Part shown: in pieces, positions 54,991-64,000 of the stretch
Layout: every line of letters starts with the position of its first letter
Position numbering within the stretch: position 1 is the stretch's first letter
From: Marinobacterium aestuarii
GTDB taxonomy: Bacteria; Pseudomonadota; Gammaproteobacteria; Pseudomonadales; Balneatricaceae
DNA: 64,000 nt
Assembly: GCF_001651805.1 (NCBI RefSeq)
Contig: NZ_CP015839.1
Location: forward strand, 2,108,001 to 2,172,000
Direction of reading: 5' to 3'
Program-made: the position numbers and the translations under genes
Notes under the pieces: model-generated
The model's database searches: none
Seen by the model: the letters and a program-made list of their open reading frames with translations, nothing else
Told to the model about the DNA's origin: nothing

Positions 54991-56604
54991 TTAGCGCGGT
55001 TCGCTCATCAGTCCCTTGACGATGGCCACACAGGCTAGCAGAAGCACAATGGTGAACGGGAAGCCGGTTGAGACCGACATGGCCTGCAAGGCGCCCAGGC
55101 CGCCACCGAGCAGCAGGGCGATGGCCACCAGGCCTTCAAACACGCACCAGAATATCCGTTGCGGAGTGGGCGCATCTATCTTGCCGCCGGCGGTAATGGT
55201 GTCAATCACCAGGGAACCGGAGTCCGATGAGGTGACGAAGAACACGATCACCAGCACTATCCCCAAGAAGGAGGTGATCTCGGTCAGCGGCAGTTCCGCC
55301 AGCATGGAGAATAGCTGCAGTTCCAGCGGCGCACTGGCGACAGCCTGGACACCATCATTGACCAGCTGGCTGATGGCGGTGCCACCGAATGCAGTCATCC
55401 AGAACACGCACACAAGGGAGGGGATCAGCAGCACGCAGGTGATGAATTCGCGCACGGTACGGCCACGGGACACACGGGCGATAAACATGCCGACAAAAGG
55501 CGACCAGGAAATCCACCAGGCCCAGTAGAAGGCGGTCCAGCCCTGGCTGAAGTTGGCGTCGGTACGCCCAACGGGGTTGGACAGCGCCGGCAGGTTCTGC
55601 ACATAGGCCACCAGGTTATGGAAGAAGCCGCTGAGGATGGCGACGGTCGGGCCAACGATGACCACGAAGAGCAACAGCAGCACCGCCAGTACCATGTTGA
55701 TTTCAGACAGCCGCTTGACGCCGGCATCAAGCCCGGCCACCACCGACAATAACGCAATGCCGGTGATGCCGATGATCAGAAATACCTTGGTGGTCTCCGT
55801 GGCCGGCAATCCGAACAGGAACTCGAGCCCGGCACTGGCCTGCTCGGCACCGAAACCCAGTGAGGTTGCCAGGCCGAAGAGGGTGGCGAACACCGCCAGA
55901 ATATCGATGATATGGCCGGTCCAGCCCCAGATGCGCTCGCCGAAAATCGGGTAGAAGATCGAACGCATGGTCAGCGGCAGGCCCTTGTTGTAGGAAAACA
56001 ATGCCAGTGCCAGCGCGACTATGGCGTAGATCGCCCAGGGATGTAGCGCCCAGTGGAAGATGGTGGCAGCCATGCCTAAGCGCCTGGCAGCTTCAGAATC
56101 ACCCGCAGCACCGGCCAGAGGTGCCCAGCTGTCGGGTGAACCTGCGTTGTCGGCAACGGAGGATGCATAGTGCGACAGGGGCTCCGACACGCCGTAGAAC
56201 ATCAGACCGATGCCCATGCCAGCGGCGAACAGCATGGCAAACCAGCCGCTGTAGGAATAATCCGGTGTGGCATCGGTACCACCCAGGCGCACGCGGCCCA
56301 GGGGTGATACCACCAGGACCAGACAGAGCAACACAAAGACGTTGGCCGAGGCAATAAAGAACCAGTCGAAGGTGGAGGTCAGCCAGACGCGCATGGCATT
56401 GAACATAGGCCCGGCACTGTCCTGAAAGGCGAGGGTCAGAAAAACAAAGGCGACGATGCTCAGGCCAGAGATCAGAAAGACCGGGTTGTGCACATCAAGA
56501 TTGAAGGGCCCTATCTGGGTATTGATATTGTCCTGACCAATCTCATAGTCGGTCTCAATCAGATTGGAATCCCCATCGGGGGTTATATCGGCAGGTTCAG
56601 TCAT
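54991..56604 (-). CDS. BCCT family osmolyte transporter
   Basis: 537 residues with twelve membrane segments. The AAGMGIGLMFYGVSEPLSHY motif (sodium-coupled type) and the TM8 region WWISWSPFVGMFIARVSRGRTVREF are the BCCT signature. It imports betaine, carnitine, choline or DMSP-like solutes; the glycine-rich segment suggests sodium coupling. UspA is encoded about 45 bp downstream-in-strand upstream of it, so uspA and this gene may be cotranscribed in the order uspA-bcct reading leftward. Confidence 0.92.
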   Translation of the reverse strand: MTEPADITPDGDSNLIETDYEIGQDNINTQIGPFNLDVHNPVFLISGLSIVAFVFLTLAFQDSAGPMFNAMRVWLTSTFDWFFIASANVFVLLCLVLVVSPLGRVRLGGTDATPDYSYSGWFAMLFAAGMGIGLMFYGVSEPLSHYASSVADNAGSPDSWAPLAGAAGDSEAARRLGMAATIFHWALHPWAIYAIVALALALFSYNKGLPLTMRSIFYPIFGERIWGWTGHIIDILAVFATLFGLATSLGFGAEQASAGLEFLFGLPATETTKVFLIIGITGIALLSVVAGLDAGVKRLSEINMVLAVLLLLFVVIVGPTVAILSGFFHNLVAYVQNLPALSNPVGRTDANFSQGWTAFYWAWWISWSPFVGMFIARVSRGRTVREFITCVLLIPSLVCVFWMTAFGGTAISQLVNDGVQAVASAPLELQLFSMLAELPLTEITSFLGIVLVIVFFVTSSDSGSLVIDTITAGGKIDAPTPQRIFWCVFEGLVAIALLLGGGLGALQAMSVSTGFPFTIVLLLACVAIVKGLMSEPR

Positions 56605-56650
56605 GTGTCTCCCTTGTAGACTGATGATTTATTCGTTTCTTGGGTTTAAC

Positions 56651-57067
56651 TCAGCGCACAACGAGCACAGACACCTTGGAAAAAGACGCGAAGTAACCGG
56701 CGTTGGATGCAAACACATGTTCCAGCAGGCCGGGCACATGGGATGCCATGATCACCAGATCGGCGCCTGTCTCGCTGGCGGCGCGCATCAGGGTGTCGTC
56801 CAGATCCGCAGTGGGATCATGGCTGGTGTAGGTGGCACTGCTGACGTTGGGCAGTTGATGTTTGGCGGCCTGGGTCTGGCTGAACTGCTCCATCTTGGCG
56901 GCAAACTCTTCAGGCGTATGGGCAACGCTGCTAGGCGCACTGGCGGTAACGCCGACATAGCAGACAGAGGCGTGGTAGAGCCTGGCCAGATCGGCAGCAC
57001 TTTGCAGTGCTTTTTGAAGTTGCTCGGCATGGGCCAGATCCACCGGCACCATTATGTGACTGTACAT
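56651..57067 (-). CDS. uspA: universal stress protein (UspA family)
   Basis: 138 residues. The first strand (SHIMVPVDLAHAEQL) and the C-terminal ATP-binding region (DLVIMASHVPGLLEHVFASNAGY) follow the family, but the G-x2-G-x9-G phosphate loop is altered, with ASHVPG at the first glycine, so ATP binding is doubtful. GGGAG precedes the ATG. Placement beside an osmolyte transporter recalls TeaD, the UspA-like protein linked to ectoine uptake in Halomonas. Confidence 0.82.
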   Translation of the reverse strand: MYSHIMVPVDLAHAEQLQKALQSAADLARLYHASVCYVGVTASAPSSVAHTPEEFAAKMEQFSQTQAAKHQLPNVSSATYTSHDPTADLDDTLMRAASETGADLVIMASHVPGLLEHVFASNAGYFASFSKVSVLVVR

Positions 57068-57216
57068 GCGGTTTTCTCCCTTTGGGTGGCAGGTGACACT
57101 TTTCGAGAGTGAGTTACACAGACAATTATTGCAGATGCTTGAACAATAAGGGGAGTTTTTCTAAAAACAGTGGGTAGGGGGCGGATTCGGCCAGCGTTTT
57201 GCGGCCTTGAATGCAG

Positions 57217-57240
57217 AAAAGCCGGCGCAGGCCGACTTTT
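57217..57240 (-). terminator. terminator of the SemiSWEET gene
   Basis: AAAAGCCGGC (57217-57226) and GCCGACTTTT (57231-57240) with a GCAG loop. On the minus strand the one odd pair is G.U; on the plus strand it is a C-A mismatch, so this terminates minus-strand transcription only. Confidence 0.65.
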
Positions 57241-57286
57241 TATCAAGATTGCCGGCGGCCATGGGGCCGCGGCCACTCGGCGTGGT

Positions 57287-57583
57287 TCAAATGTGGGGGA
57301 CGGCGCCGCCCAGGTTGCGGCGATTCTGAAAACGCTTGCGCAGTGTCAGTGCCAGTACGGAGGACGACAGCAGGAAGGTCACCAGGTTGGCCAGAAACAT
57401 CGGCAGATCCTGCAAAATAATGCCGTAGACCAGCCACATGGCAACGCCGAAGGTCAGGATCGAGTACATGGCCACGGAAATGCCGTCGACATTGCCGCTT
57501 TTCAGAATTTGCAGTACCTGCGGCACGAAGGCGGCGGTGGTGCAAACGGCGGCAATCATGCCGATCAATGTTGTGTTATCCAT
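57287..57583 (-). CDS. SemiSWEET sugar transporter
   Basis: 98 residues with three membrane segments: TTLIGMIAAVCTTAAFVPQVLQIL, GISVAMYSILTFGVAMWLVYGI and PMFLANLVTFLLSSSVLALTL. The PQ motif FVPQV and the AMY segment are typical. SemiSWEETs work as dimers for sugar transport. Confidence 0.93.
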   Translation of the reverse strand: MDNTTLIGMIAAVCTTAAFVPQVLQILKSGNVDGISVAMYSILTFGVAMWLVYGIILQDLPMFLANLVTFLLSSSVLALTLRKRFQNRRNLGGAVPHI

Positions 57584-57934
57584 GGGAAAGCCCTCGGCGT
57601 CATGTCCAATAGCACAGCTGTGTCACGTCTGGCGTAACCACTGTCATCAATATTAAGGGGTAAGTTGGCTATGGTGTCGTGATCTGTATGGCTGCGAGCG
57701 CAGAAGGTGAGTCACGGTTGCATATAGGCGGCATTCTAGGAAGCAAAGCGCCGGTGATCAAGTGATATAAGTGATGCACATTGATTATATTTATTCAGTG
57801 GTTACCAAACCGGCGAAGTGGGATCAAAACGACTGATCGAGAAGGGCTTTTTGGCCGTCAGGCTGTCGTGCTTGCGGCTTTTGGGTTACCTTGCTTTGCA
57901 GCAGGTTATGGCAGCGAGCAATGGAGTTCGAAAT
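57584..57934. other. 351-bp region before nfeD
   Basis: It is a divergent region between the SemiSWEET and nfeD genes and must contain both promoters. AT-rich stretches lie at 57645-57660 and 57760-57800. Frames continue upstream of the nfeD start but carry no family match. I see nothing else. Confidence 0.45.
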
Positions 57935-58387
57935 ATGGAGTTTGTAATACAGGACTGGCACTGGCTGGCCTTTGGCATGTTGCTGGTGATGGCGGAGGTA
58001 TTTATCCCCAGTTTCACCATCTTCTGGTTTGGTCTTGGCGCCGTGATAGTGGCAGCCATTCTCTGGCTGGTTCCGGACTTTGCGTTCAGCTGGCAGCTGG
58101 TGGTCTGGGCCCTGTCGTCGAGTCTGTTCGCAGTGCTCTGGTTCCGCTTTTTCAAGCCGCTGATGGTGGATCGTACCAAGGCGGGCATTGCTCGCGAGGC
58201 GATCAGTGGTGAAAGCGGCCAGGTGATCAAGGTGCCGCAGCCCGGCGGGCGCGGTGTGGTGCGCTTTACGACGCCGCTGCTGGGGGATGATGAATGGGAT
58301 TTCATCTGCGACAGAGAGGTGGCTCTGGGAGACCGGGTGCACGTCAAGGATGTGTCGGGTAATACCCTGATTGTGGAAAAACGTTAA
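57935..58387 (+). CDS. nfeD: NfeD family membrane protein
   Basis: 150 residues from the ATG at 57935 with GGAG eight bases upstream. Two to three membrane segments form the first half and an OB-fold-like part the second (GQVIKVPQPGGRGVVRF, VHVKDVSGNTLIVEK). Short NfeD proteins are encoded next to SPFH-domain genes, as here with qmcA 27 bp downstream, and are thought to act together in membrane domains. Confidence 0.9.
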   Translation: MEFVIQDWHWLAFGMLLVMAEVFIPSFTIFWFGLGAVIVAAILWLVPDFAFSWQLVVWALSSSLFAVLWFRFFKPLMVDRTKAGIAREAISGESGQVIKVPQPGGRGVVRFTTPLLGDDEWDFICDREVALGDRVHVKDVSGNTLIVEKR

Positions 58388-58414
58388 GTCTTAAGGTCTG
58401 AAGGAGTAGTGCTT

Positions 58415-59275
58415 ATGTTTATTGATGGAATCGTATTGGCCGGGATTTTTCTGGTGCTGGTTATTGTTACCGTGGCATTGGGGGTTAAAACAGTCCCCCA
58501 GGGCAGCAAGTCCGTGGTGCAGCGTTTGGGCAAATACCACAAGACACTGGGGCCTGGCCTCAATATCATTTTTCCCTATATAGATGCCGTGGCCTACAAG
58601 GTGACCACCAAGGATATAGTGCTGGATATTCCGTCGCAGGAAGTGATTACGCGGGATAACGCCGTGATCATTGCCAATGCCGTGGCCTACATCAATATCG
58701 TCTCGCCGGAAAAGGCAGTCTACGGTGTGGAAGATTACCGCTTTGCCATCCAGAATCTTGTGCAGACCTCGTTGCGTTCGATCATCGGGGAAATGGATCT
58801 GGATGATGCCTTGTCTAACCGCGATTCCATCAAGGCCAAGCTCAAGGGTGCCATCTCCGACGATATCGCCGACTGGGGCATCACCCTCAAGACCGTTGAA
58901 ATTCAGGACATCAATCCGTCAGATACCATGCAGCATGCGATGGAAGAGCAGGCCGCTGCGGAACGTGGCCGTCGCGCGACTGTGACCCGGGCCGGCGGTG
59001 AAAAGGCGGCGGCCATTCTTGAAGCCGAAGGCCGCCTCGAAGCGTCCCGTCGCGATGCCGAGGCTCAGGTGGTACTGGCCCAGGCGAGCCAGACCGCCAT
59101 CGAGAAGGTTACCGCGGCGATTCAGGGTAACGAACTGCCGGTGATGTACCTGCTGGGCGAGCGCTATATCGATGCGATGAAAGACCTGGCCAGCTCTGAC
59201 AATGCCAAGACCATTATTTTGCCAGGGGATATCCCGGCGGCGGTGCGTGGCATCATGGGTGGCTTTAGCAAATAA
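58415..59275 (+). CDS. qmcA: SPFH/paraslipin membrane protein QmcA
   Basis: 286 residues from the ATG at 58415, with GGAG eight bases upstream. One N-terminal membrane segment (about residues 4-24) precedes an SPFH domain (VPQGSKSVVQRLGKYHKTL, RDSIKAKLKGAISDDIADWGI) and a C-terminal coiled coil. Together with NfeD it is the bacterial stomatin/flotillin-like pair. Confidence 0.92.
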   Translation: MFIDGIVLAGIFLVLVIVTVALGVKTVPQGSKSVVQRLGKYHKTLGPGLNIIFPYIDAVAYKVTTKDIVLDIPSQEVITRDNAVIIANAVAYINIVSPEKAVYGVEDYRFAIQNLVQTSLRSIIGEMDLDDALSNRDSIKAKLKGAISDDIADWGITLKTVEIQDINPSDTMQHAMEEQAAAERGRRATVTRAGGEKAAAILEAEGRLEASRRDAEAQVVLAQASQTAIEKVTAAIQGNELPVMYLLGERYIDAMKDLASSDNAKTIILPGDIPAAVRGIMGGFSK

Positions 59276-59309
59276 ACACGGCTAATTGAACGGCGAGGCG
59301 CGAAGCAGG

Positions 59310-60206
59310 ATGGGGTTCAGTATCGAGCAGCTGCAGGCCTTTGTGGCCACGGCCCAGGAGGGGTCGTTCTCGGCGGCGGCGCGGCATCTGCGCAAGGCGC
59401 AGTCGGTGGTCAGCGTGGCGGTGAACCACCTGGAGATCGACTGCGGTGTGGCACTGTTCGATCGCAGTGCTCGCAGCCCGGTTCTTACCCCGCAGGGACA
59501 GGCGTTGCTGGCGGACGCCGAGGCCATTCTGCACCGCTGTAACGAGATGCGCAGCAGTGCAGCGGCCCTGAGTCAGGGGCTTGAGTCTCGCCTGACACTG
59601 GCGGTCGATGCGGCCATTCCGCTGGAATCTCTGGTGCAGACGCTCAAGGGGTTCGAACAGAGATTCCCCCATCTGGAGCTGGAGTTGTTGAACCCAACCA
59701 GCAGCGATGTCGCTGAGCTGGTCAGCAGCGGCCGGGTCGATCTGGGGGTGATGTTCGAGCAGGAATTTTATCCCCGCGACTTTCATTTCAAGGGTATTGG
59801 TCATGTGGACGTCATAGCCCTGGCCGGCCCCTCCCATCCATTGGCGGTGCTGGACAGCGTGCGTCTGGCGGATCTGGAGCAGTACCGCCAGCTCATGGCG
59901 ACCACAAGGTCGATGCACTTCAGCCGCCAGCCCGAACTTAGGGGTGGGCGCAACTGGCGGGTGGAAAGCCAGTACGGCATTCTGGCGCTGGTGCGAGAAG
60001 GCTTTGGCTGGGCCTATCTGCCACGCCATTTCGTGCAAAATGCGCTGGACCGGCAGGAGGTCAGGCAGCTGCCGCTGGCGTTTCAGCAGGTGGATATCCA
60101 GACCGGGGTGGATCTGATCTGGAGCCGTGATCGGGCACCGGGTCAGGCCTTTCGCTGGCTGATCGATTCCCTCACCAGTGCGGGCGCCAGCACCCCGAGC
60201 CGTTAA
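59310..60206 (+). CDS. LysR-type transcriptional regulator
   Basis: 298 residues from the ATG at 59310; a TTG 24 bases earlier is in frame. N-terminal winged helix-turn-helix (FSIEQLQAFVATAQEGSFSAAARHLRKAQSVVS region) and the LysR substrate domain. It follows qmcA closely on the same strand, but the link in function is not clear. Its TAA stop overlaps the stop codon of the convergent ptsP. Confidence 0.88.
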   Translation: MGFSIEQLQAFVATAQEGSFSAAARHLRKAQSVVSVAVNHLEIDCGVALFDRSARSPVLTPQGQALLADAEAILHRCNEMRSSAAALSQGLESRLTLAVDAAIPLESLVQTLKGFEQRFPHLELELLNPTSSDVAELVSSGRVDLGVMFEQEFYPRDFHFKGIGHVDVIALAGPSHPLAVLDSVRLADLEQYRQLMATTRSMHFSRQPELRGGRNWRVESQYGILALVREGFGWAYLPRHFVQNALDRQEVRQLPLAFQQVDIQTGVDLIWSRDRAPGQAFRWLIDSLTSAGASTPSR

Positions 60207-62608
60207 GCCACTGGAATATCATTACCCGGATGCACCAGGGCACCGAGGCCCGCCGCATTCAGCGCCTGCAGCAGCATGGCTCTAATGCTGGTGGCCTGTT
60301 CCTGCGCCAGTGCCAGGCGGAGCAGTTCCTGGCCCTGCTGGCGGCTGAAGGAGCGGATTACCCATTTGATGCGCGGCAGATCCCCCGAGCTCAGGCTCAG
60401 ACTTTCAACCCCCAGCCCCAGTAACAGCAGTGCGACGGCGGGATCCCCCGCGGCTTCTCCGCAGACACAGACCGGCTTGCCATGCAGCCTGGCGGCATCT
60501 GTTACCTGAATCAGCGCCCGTATGACCGCAGGATGCAGCGCATCAAACCAGCGCGCTACGCGTTCGTTGTTGCGATCCACCGCCAGCAGGTACTGGGTCA
60601 GGTCATTGGTGCCGATACAGAGAAATTCCACCCGCCGGGCCAGTTCCTCGGCCTGGTAGACGGCGGCGGGTACCTCGATCATGACACCCAGCGGTGGTAG
60701 CACTATATGGTCCTGCTGGTTCTGTAACTCATGGCAGGCGCCGTTGATCAGTACTATGGCTTCATCCAGATCCTCGACACGGCTGATCATCGGCAGCAGC
60801 AAACGCAGGTTGCCCAGGCCAGCGTTGGCCTTGAGCATGGCGCGAATCTGCGTGAGGAATATATCGGGGTTGTCCAGCGAGATACGAATGCCACGCCAGC
60901 CCAGGTAAGGATTGGCTTCCTGTACCGGGAAATAGGTCAGCGCCTTGTCGCCGCCGATATCCAGGGTGCGCAGTGTCACCGGGCGGGGGTGGAAGGCCTC
61001 CAGCACCTGGCGGTAGAGCAGGTACTGTTCGTCTTCGGTGGGGAAGCTGTCGCGCACCATAAAGGGAAACTCGGTGCGATAGAGCCCGATGCCCTCGGAT
61101 CCCCGGGACAGCGAATGGCTCAGGTCCGATAGCAGCCCTGCGTTGGTATAGAGCGGCAGGCGCACGCCATCCAGGGTTTCGGCGGGCAGATCCCGCAGGC
61201 TCTGCAGCTCCTGTGACAGCTTTTTCTCCTGGCGCTGCACGCGTCTGCAGTCCTTCTGCAGGGATTCGCCGGGGTTCAGGTAGAGTCGCCCCTGGTAGCC
61301 GTCCACGATCAGGCGTGTGCCATCGAGTTTGCCGAGCTCGACGTCACCGGTGATGCCCATGATGGCGGGTACTCCCATGGAGCGGGCCAGGATCGCCAGG
61401 TGCGAGAGGCTAGAGCCGTGTCCTGATACTACGCCGGCCAGCCGTTCGGTCGGCACGGCGGCAAGATCCACCGGGCTCAGATTCTCGCCAATAAGAATGG
61501 TGTGGGGCGGGTAGTCTGTTTCGCAGGAAGCGTCACTGGGCAGCAGTCTGGCCAGCAGGCGGTGGCCTATATCACGGATATCGTGGGCCCGCTCGCGCAG
61601 GTAGGGGTCGTCCATGGCTTCAAACAGCCGCACATGCTCCAGAATGCTTTCACGCAGCGCCCCGGGTGCCCAGTTACCCTGGCGAATGCGATGTACAGTG
61701 GCGTCGAACAGCTCCTGGCTGCGGGCAATCAGCGCATAGGCGCGAAACAGCGCCCGGTCTTCTGCGCTGAGACCCGGCTCCAGGCGTTCGGCCAGCAGCT
61801 CGAAATCCGCCGCCACGCCATCGACGGCTGCCTGCAACGCCGCAACTTCGGCCTCGCTGTCCTCAGCCGTGCGGTCCGGTACCTGATCGAGGTCCAGCGT
61901 TGAAAACACCAGCACGCCGGTACCCATGGCGATGCCTGGCGCGCCGGCACCGCCTTCGTACTGGCTTGGACTGTTGCTCTGGACCTGGGTGCTGCCCTGC
62001 AACGCATTCTGGCTGAGGGAGAGCGCAATGCTGCCGGCCAGCTGTGTCGCCAGAGTCGAGAGAAACGCCTGCTCGGATTTTTTGAAGCGGTTCTGTGCAC
62101 ACTGCTGTGCAACCAGCACGCCCAGCAGTTGCTGGCGGTGAATAATAGGTACACCGAGGAAACCGTGGTAAGCCTCCTCATCGGTACCTTGCAGCTGGCA
62201 GTAACGTGGATGAGCCGGTGCGTTGCGCACATTCACCGCTTCCTGCCGTTCGGCGACCCAGCCCACGAGGCCGGTGCTGTGACGTAAGTGCAGCTTGCCT
62301 GCGCCCTGGGCGTTCAGCCCTTCGCTGGCCATGAGCACATAGTGGCTGTGGGCCTGGTCGCTCAGGTACACCGAGCAGGCATCGGTGTGCAGGGTATTGC
62401 GCACGCCGGCGACAATGGCCTGCAACGCCGATTCCAGTGATTCCGCCTGGCTGACCTGCTGGATGATCTGGTGCAGTTCGGTCAGTTTCTTCACTGAACT
62501 GGCGCTTTTGCGTGGGGTCGTCTGGGGGGGCGGGGGCTTTTTTTCTGAGTGATGGCTGGCATCTGCACCAGCATCGAGGGCGTTTCGCGGTGGCGTCTTG
62601 TTCGACAT
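60203..62608 (-). CDS. ptsP: PEP-protein phosphotransferase of the nitrogen PTS
   Basis: 801 residues from the ATG at 62608, with AAGGAG upstream. A GAF domain spans about residues 55-195, followed by PtsI-like N-terminal, phosphohistidine and C-terminal TIM-barrel domains; the active histidine is in SGHGSSLSHLAILARS. It phosphorylates NPr. The common length is about 755-760 residues; here about 40 N-terminal residues rich in Lys, Pro and Ser (KKPPPPQTTPRKSASS) are extra. In many gammaproteobacteria rppH precedes it, but not here. Confidence 0.92.
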   Translation of the reverse strand: MSNKTPPRNALDAGADASHHSEKKPPPPQTTPRKSASSVKKLTELHQIIQQVSQAESLESALQAIVAGVRNTLHTDACSVYLSDQAHSHYVLMASEGLNAQGAGKLHLRHSTGLVGWVAERQEAVNVRNAPAHPRYCQLQGTDEEAYHGFLGVPIIHRQQLLGVLVAQQCAQNRFKKSEQAFLSTLATQLAGSIALSLSQNALQGSTQVQSNSPSQYEGGAGAPGIAMGTGVLVFSTLDLDQVPDRTAEDSEAEVAALQAAVDGVAADFELLAERLEPGLSAEDRALFRAYALIARSQELFDATVHRIRQGNWAPGALRESILEHVRLFEAMDDPYLRERAHDIRDIGHRLLARLLPSDASCETDYPPHTILIGENLSPVDLAAVPTERLAGVVSGHGSSLSHLAILARSMGVPAIMGITGDVELGKLDGTRLIVDGYQGRLYLNPGESLQKDCRRVQRQEKKLSQELQSLRDLPAETLDGVRLPLYTNAGLLSDLSHSLSRGSEGIGLYRTEFPFMVRDSFPTEDEQYLLYRQVLEAFHPRPVTLRTLDIGGDKALTYFPVQEANPYLGWRGIRISLDNPDIFLTQIRAMLKANAGLGNLRLLLPMISRVEDLDEAIVLINGACHELQNQQDHIVLPPLGVMIEVPAAVYQAEELARRVEFLCIGTNDLTQYLLAVDRNNERVARWFDALHPAVIRALIQVTDAARLHGKPVCVCGEAAGDPAVALLLLGLGVESLSLSSGDLPRIKWVIRSFSRQQGQELLRLALAQEQATSIRAMLLQALNAAGLGALVHPGNDIPVA

Positions 62609-62806
62609 GATTGCTCCTTCTGGAGAATCAGGAGCCTGGCGCAACCACACAGGTGCGCCCCATGCGGCCAGGCTACTGTATGGCAATCACTTTATAGGGC
62701 CAGCAGGGTCTTGTCATTGTCGGAAAAGGGGGATTTACAGAATAAAGGCGGTATAGCGAGGCCCTGTCTGGTCGCTGACGCGAAGTGTTCGTCACGGCAG
62801 GGCCGG

Positions 62807-63865
62807 TCACAGCAGTGACAGCTGATCTCCCGCCTGGGGCGGTACGCAGAACAGGTCGGTGCGCAGCGGGGATCTGCGATCTGCGCGCAGACCGAACTTG
62901 TTGCTGGCCAGTCGAAAACGCTGGGCGATCATCTCGGCGAACAAGCCCTGGCCGCGCATCCGGCTGCCAAAGCGGCTGTCGTAGGCGGCGCCGTTTCGGC
63001 TTTGCTGAATCAGGCTCATGACGTGTTCGGCGCGCTCCGGATAATGGCAGTCGAGCCATTCCCGGAACAGGCCTTCAACCTCCCGTGGCAGGCGAATAAA
63101 GACGTAACCTGCACAGCGTGCGCCGGCTGCTGCGCTGGCTTCGAGCATGGCTTCCAGTTCGCGGTCATTGATCATGGGGATCAGTGGCGCCAGCAGCACA
63201 CCGACCGGCACACCGGCGTCGGTCAGTGCGCGGATGGCGTGAAGCCTCGTCTGGGGGCCGGCGGCGCGGGGTTCCAGCGTGCGCTTGAGCTGTGGGTCCA
63301 GGGTGGTCATGCTGATCATTACCGAACACAGCTGCTGGGCAGCCATGTCGGCGAGCAGGTCCAGGTCGCGGGTGATCAGAGCGCCCTTGGTGATGATGCT
63401 AAAGGGGTGACGAAAGCGCGCCAGCACCTCCAGCAGGTCGCGGGTGATGCGCCTGTGCTGTTCCAGCGGCTGGTAGGGGTCGGTGTTGGCCCCCAGGGTG
63501 ATGGGTCTGCAGCGGTAATTCTTCGCCCGCAGTTCCTGTTCCAGCCGTTCGGCCGCGCCCTCCTTGACGATGATATGGGTCTCAAAGTCGAGCCCGGGTG
63601 AGAGATCCCAGTAAGCGTGGCTCGGGCGTGCGAAGCAGTAAATACAACCATGCTCACAGCCGCGGTAGGGGTTGATTGACTGTTCGAAAGGCACGTCGGG
63701 TGACTTGTTGCGACTGATAATCGTCTTCGGTCTTTCGTTGATTTGCACGGTCGTGATGCGCGCCGGCATTTCGCCATCCTCAACAGGATCGATGTCACTG
63801 CGGGTCGGCGCGAAGCGGTTGGCGGGATTGGAGAGGGCGCCGCGGCCCTTGAGGGGATTGGACAT
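62807..63865 (-). CDS. PA0069-family radical SAM protein
   Basis: 352 residues. The cluster cysteines are Cys70, Cys74 and Cys77 in CEHGCIYC, with a preceding SINPYRG. Its class is SplB-like (COG1533) and the activity is unknown. The 60 bases beyond the stop have inverted GGCCCTG/CAGGGCC arms (62760-62803) without a T run. Confidence 0.88.
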   Translation of the reverse strand: MSNPLKGRGALSNPANRFAPTRSDIDPVEDGEMPARITTVQINERPKTIISRNKSPDVPFEQSINPYRGCEHGCIYCFARPSHAYWDLSPGLDFETHIIVKEGAAERLEQELRAKNYRCRPITLGANTDPYQPLEQHRRITRDLLEVLARFRHPFSIITKGALITRDLDLLADMAAQQLCSVMISMTTLDPQLKRTLEPRAAGPQTRLHAIRALTDAGVPVGVLLAPLIPMINDRELEAMLEASAAAGARCAGYVFIRLPREVEGLFREWLDCHYPERAEHVMSLIQQSRNGAAYDSRFGSRMRGQGLFAEMIAQRFRLASNKFGLRADRRSPLRTDLFCVPPQAGDQLSLL

Positions 63866-63971
63866 TGCGGACTACTGCTGCGAATTAGTACTGTTTAAAT
63901 ATACAGCATTTTGTCGGGGAGGCGAATCTCTGTTGCGCAGTTCAGCAGGGCATAAATGGATAGGGAGGGAG

Positions 63972-64000
63972 ATGGCGCAGACCTGCATGCCATTCAAGGC
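63972..64000 (+). CDS. possible start of a gene running off the window
   Basis: An ATG at 63972 is preceded immediately by the purine-rich AGGGAGGGAG, and its frame is open for the nine codons visible. The spacing from the Shine-Dalgarno is short. Nothing can be said of its product. Confidence 0.25.

Overview
The window is a GC-rich chromosomal segment of a marine-type gammaproteobacterium. Gene content and order fit the Oceanospirillales/Pseudomonadales side of the class: a ppsR/ppsA divergent pair, an Azotobacter/Pseudomonas-type fpr next to a FinR-like LysR gene, the run sppA-maf-yceD-rpmF-plsX-fabD-fabG-acpP-fabF-pabC-mltG-tmk-holB-pilZ-tatD, tusDCBE, and a nitrogen-PTS ptsP. The genus cannot be fixed from the sequence alone. 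Almost everything is core-genome material. I see no prophage, IS transposase, CRISPR array, integrase or toxin-antitoxin pair.

Layout. Positions 1-9 kb hold the 3' end of prpD, the ppsR/ppsA pair for switching on gluconeogenic PEP synthesis, and a LysR regulator divergent from a 1,022-residue FAD/Fe-S dehydrogenase of the YdiJ type. Positions 9-15 kb hold fpr/finR-like (redox stress), a chromate transporter, yaiI, rraA, a thioredoxin-reductase-like ferredoxin reductase tail-to-tail with nsrR, and a 163-bp imperfect palindrome. Positions 15-28 kb are the lipid, cell-wall and replication cluster, where fatty-acid initiation and elongation genes sit with tmk, holB, pilZ and tatD.

Positions 28-37 kb carry a malate dehydrogenase with an unusual C-terminal tail, a methyltransferase, a persulfide dioxygenase-rhodanese fusion, a short DUF1223 protein, yjbQ, the tusDCBE sulfur-relay operon coupled to a 3-hydroxyisobutyrate-dehydrogenase-like gene, yccA, one tRNA-Ser(CGA), truC and mtnN. 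Positions 37-44 kb are a complete Yej-like peptide ABC importer in the order ATPase-binding protein-permease-permease.

Positions 44-55 kb hold a TlpA thioredoxin, a second beta-hydroxyacid dehydrogenase, a 52-residue membrane protein, DAHP synthase, dsbD, an isochorismatase-fold hydrolase, a MaoC dehydratase, an EAL-HDOD protein, the GTPase RbgA/YlqF with a coupled charged ORF, a double-CDGSH protein and a BaiN/YhiN flavoprotein. Positions 55-64 kb hold a BCCT osmolyte transporter, UspA and a SemiSWEET sugar transporter, then nfeD-qmcA, a LysR regulator, ptsP and a radical SAM protein.

The less ordinary signals are small. They are the long palindrome upstream of nsrR with a one-ended relative 38 kb away, a near-consensus promoter that would make yceD mRNA almost leaderless, a Pro in place of the Q-loop Gln in the first ABC domain of the peptide importer, a 14-bp triplication covering a stop codon, overlapping tail-to-tail stop codons at two loci, and a pair of strong overlapping hairpins after the DAHP synthase gene. 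I did not find a convincing undescribed multi-gene system.
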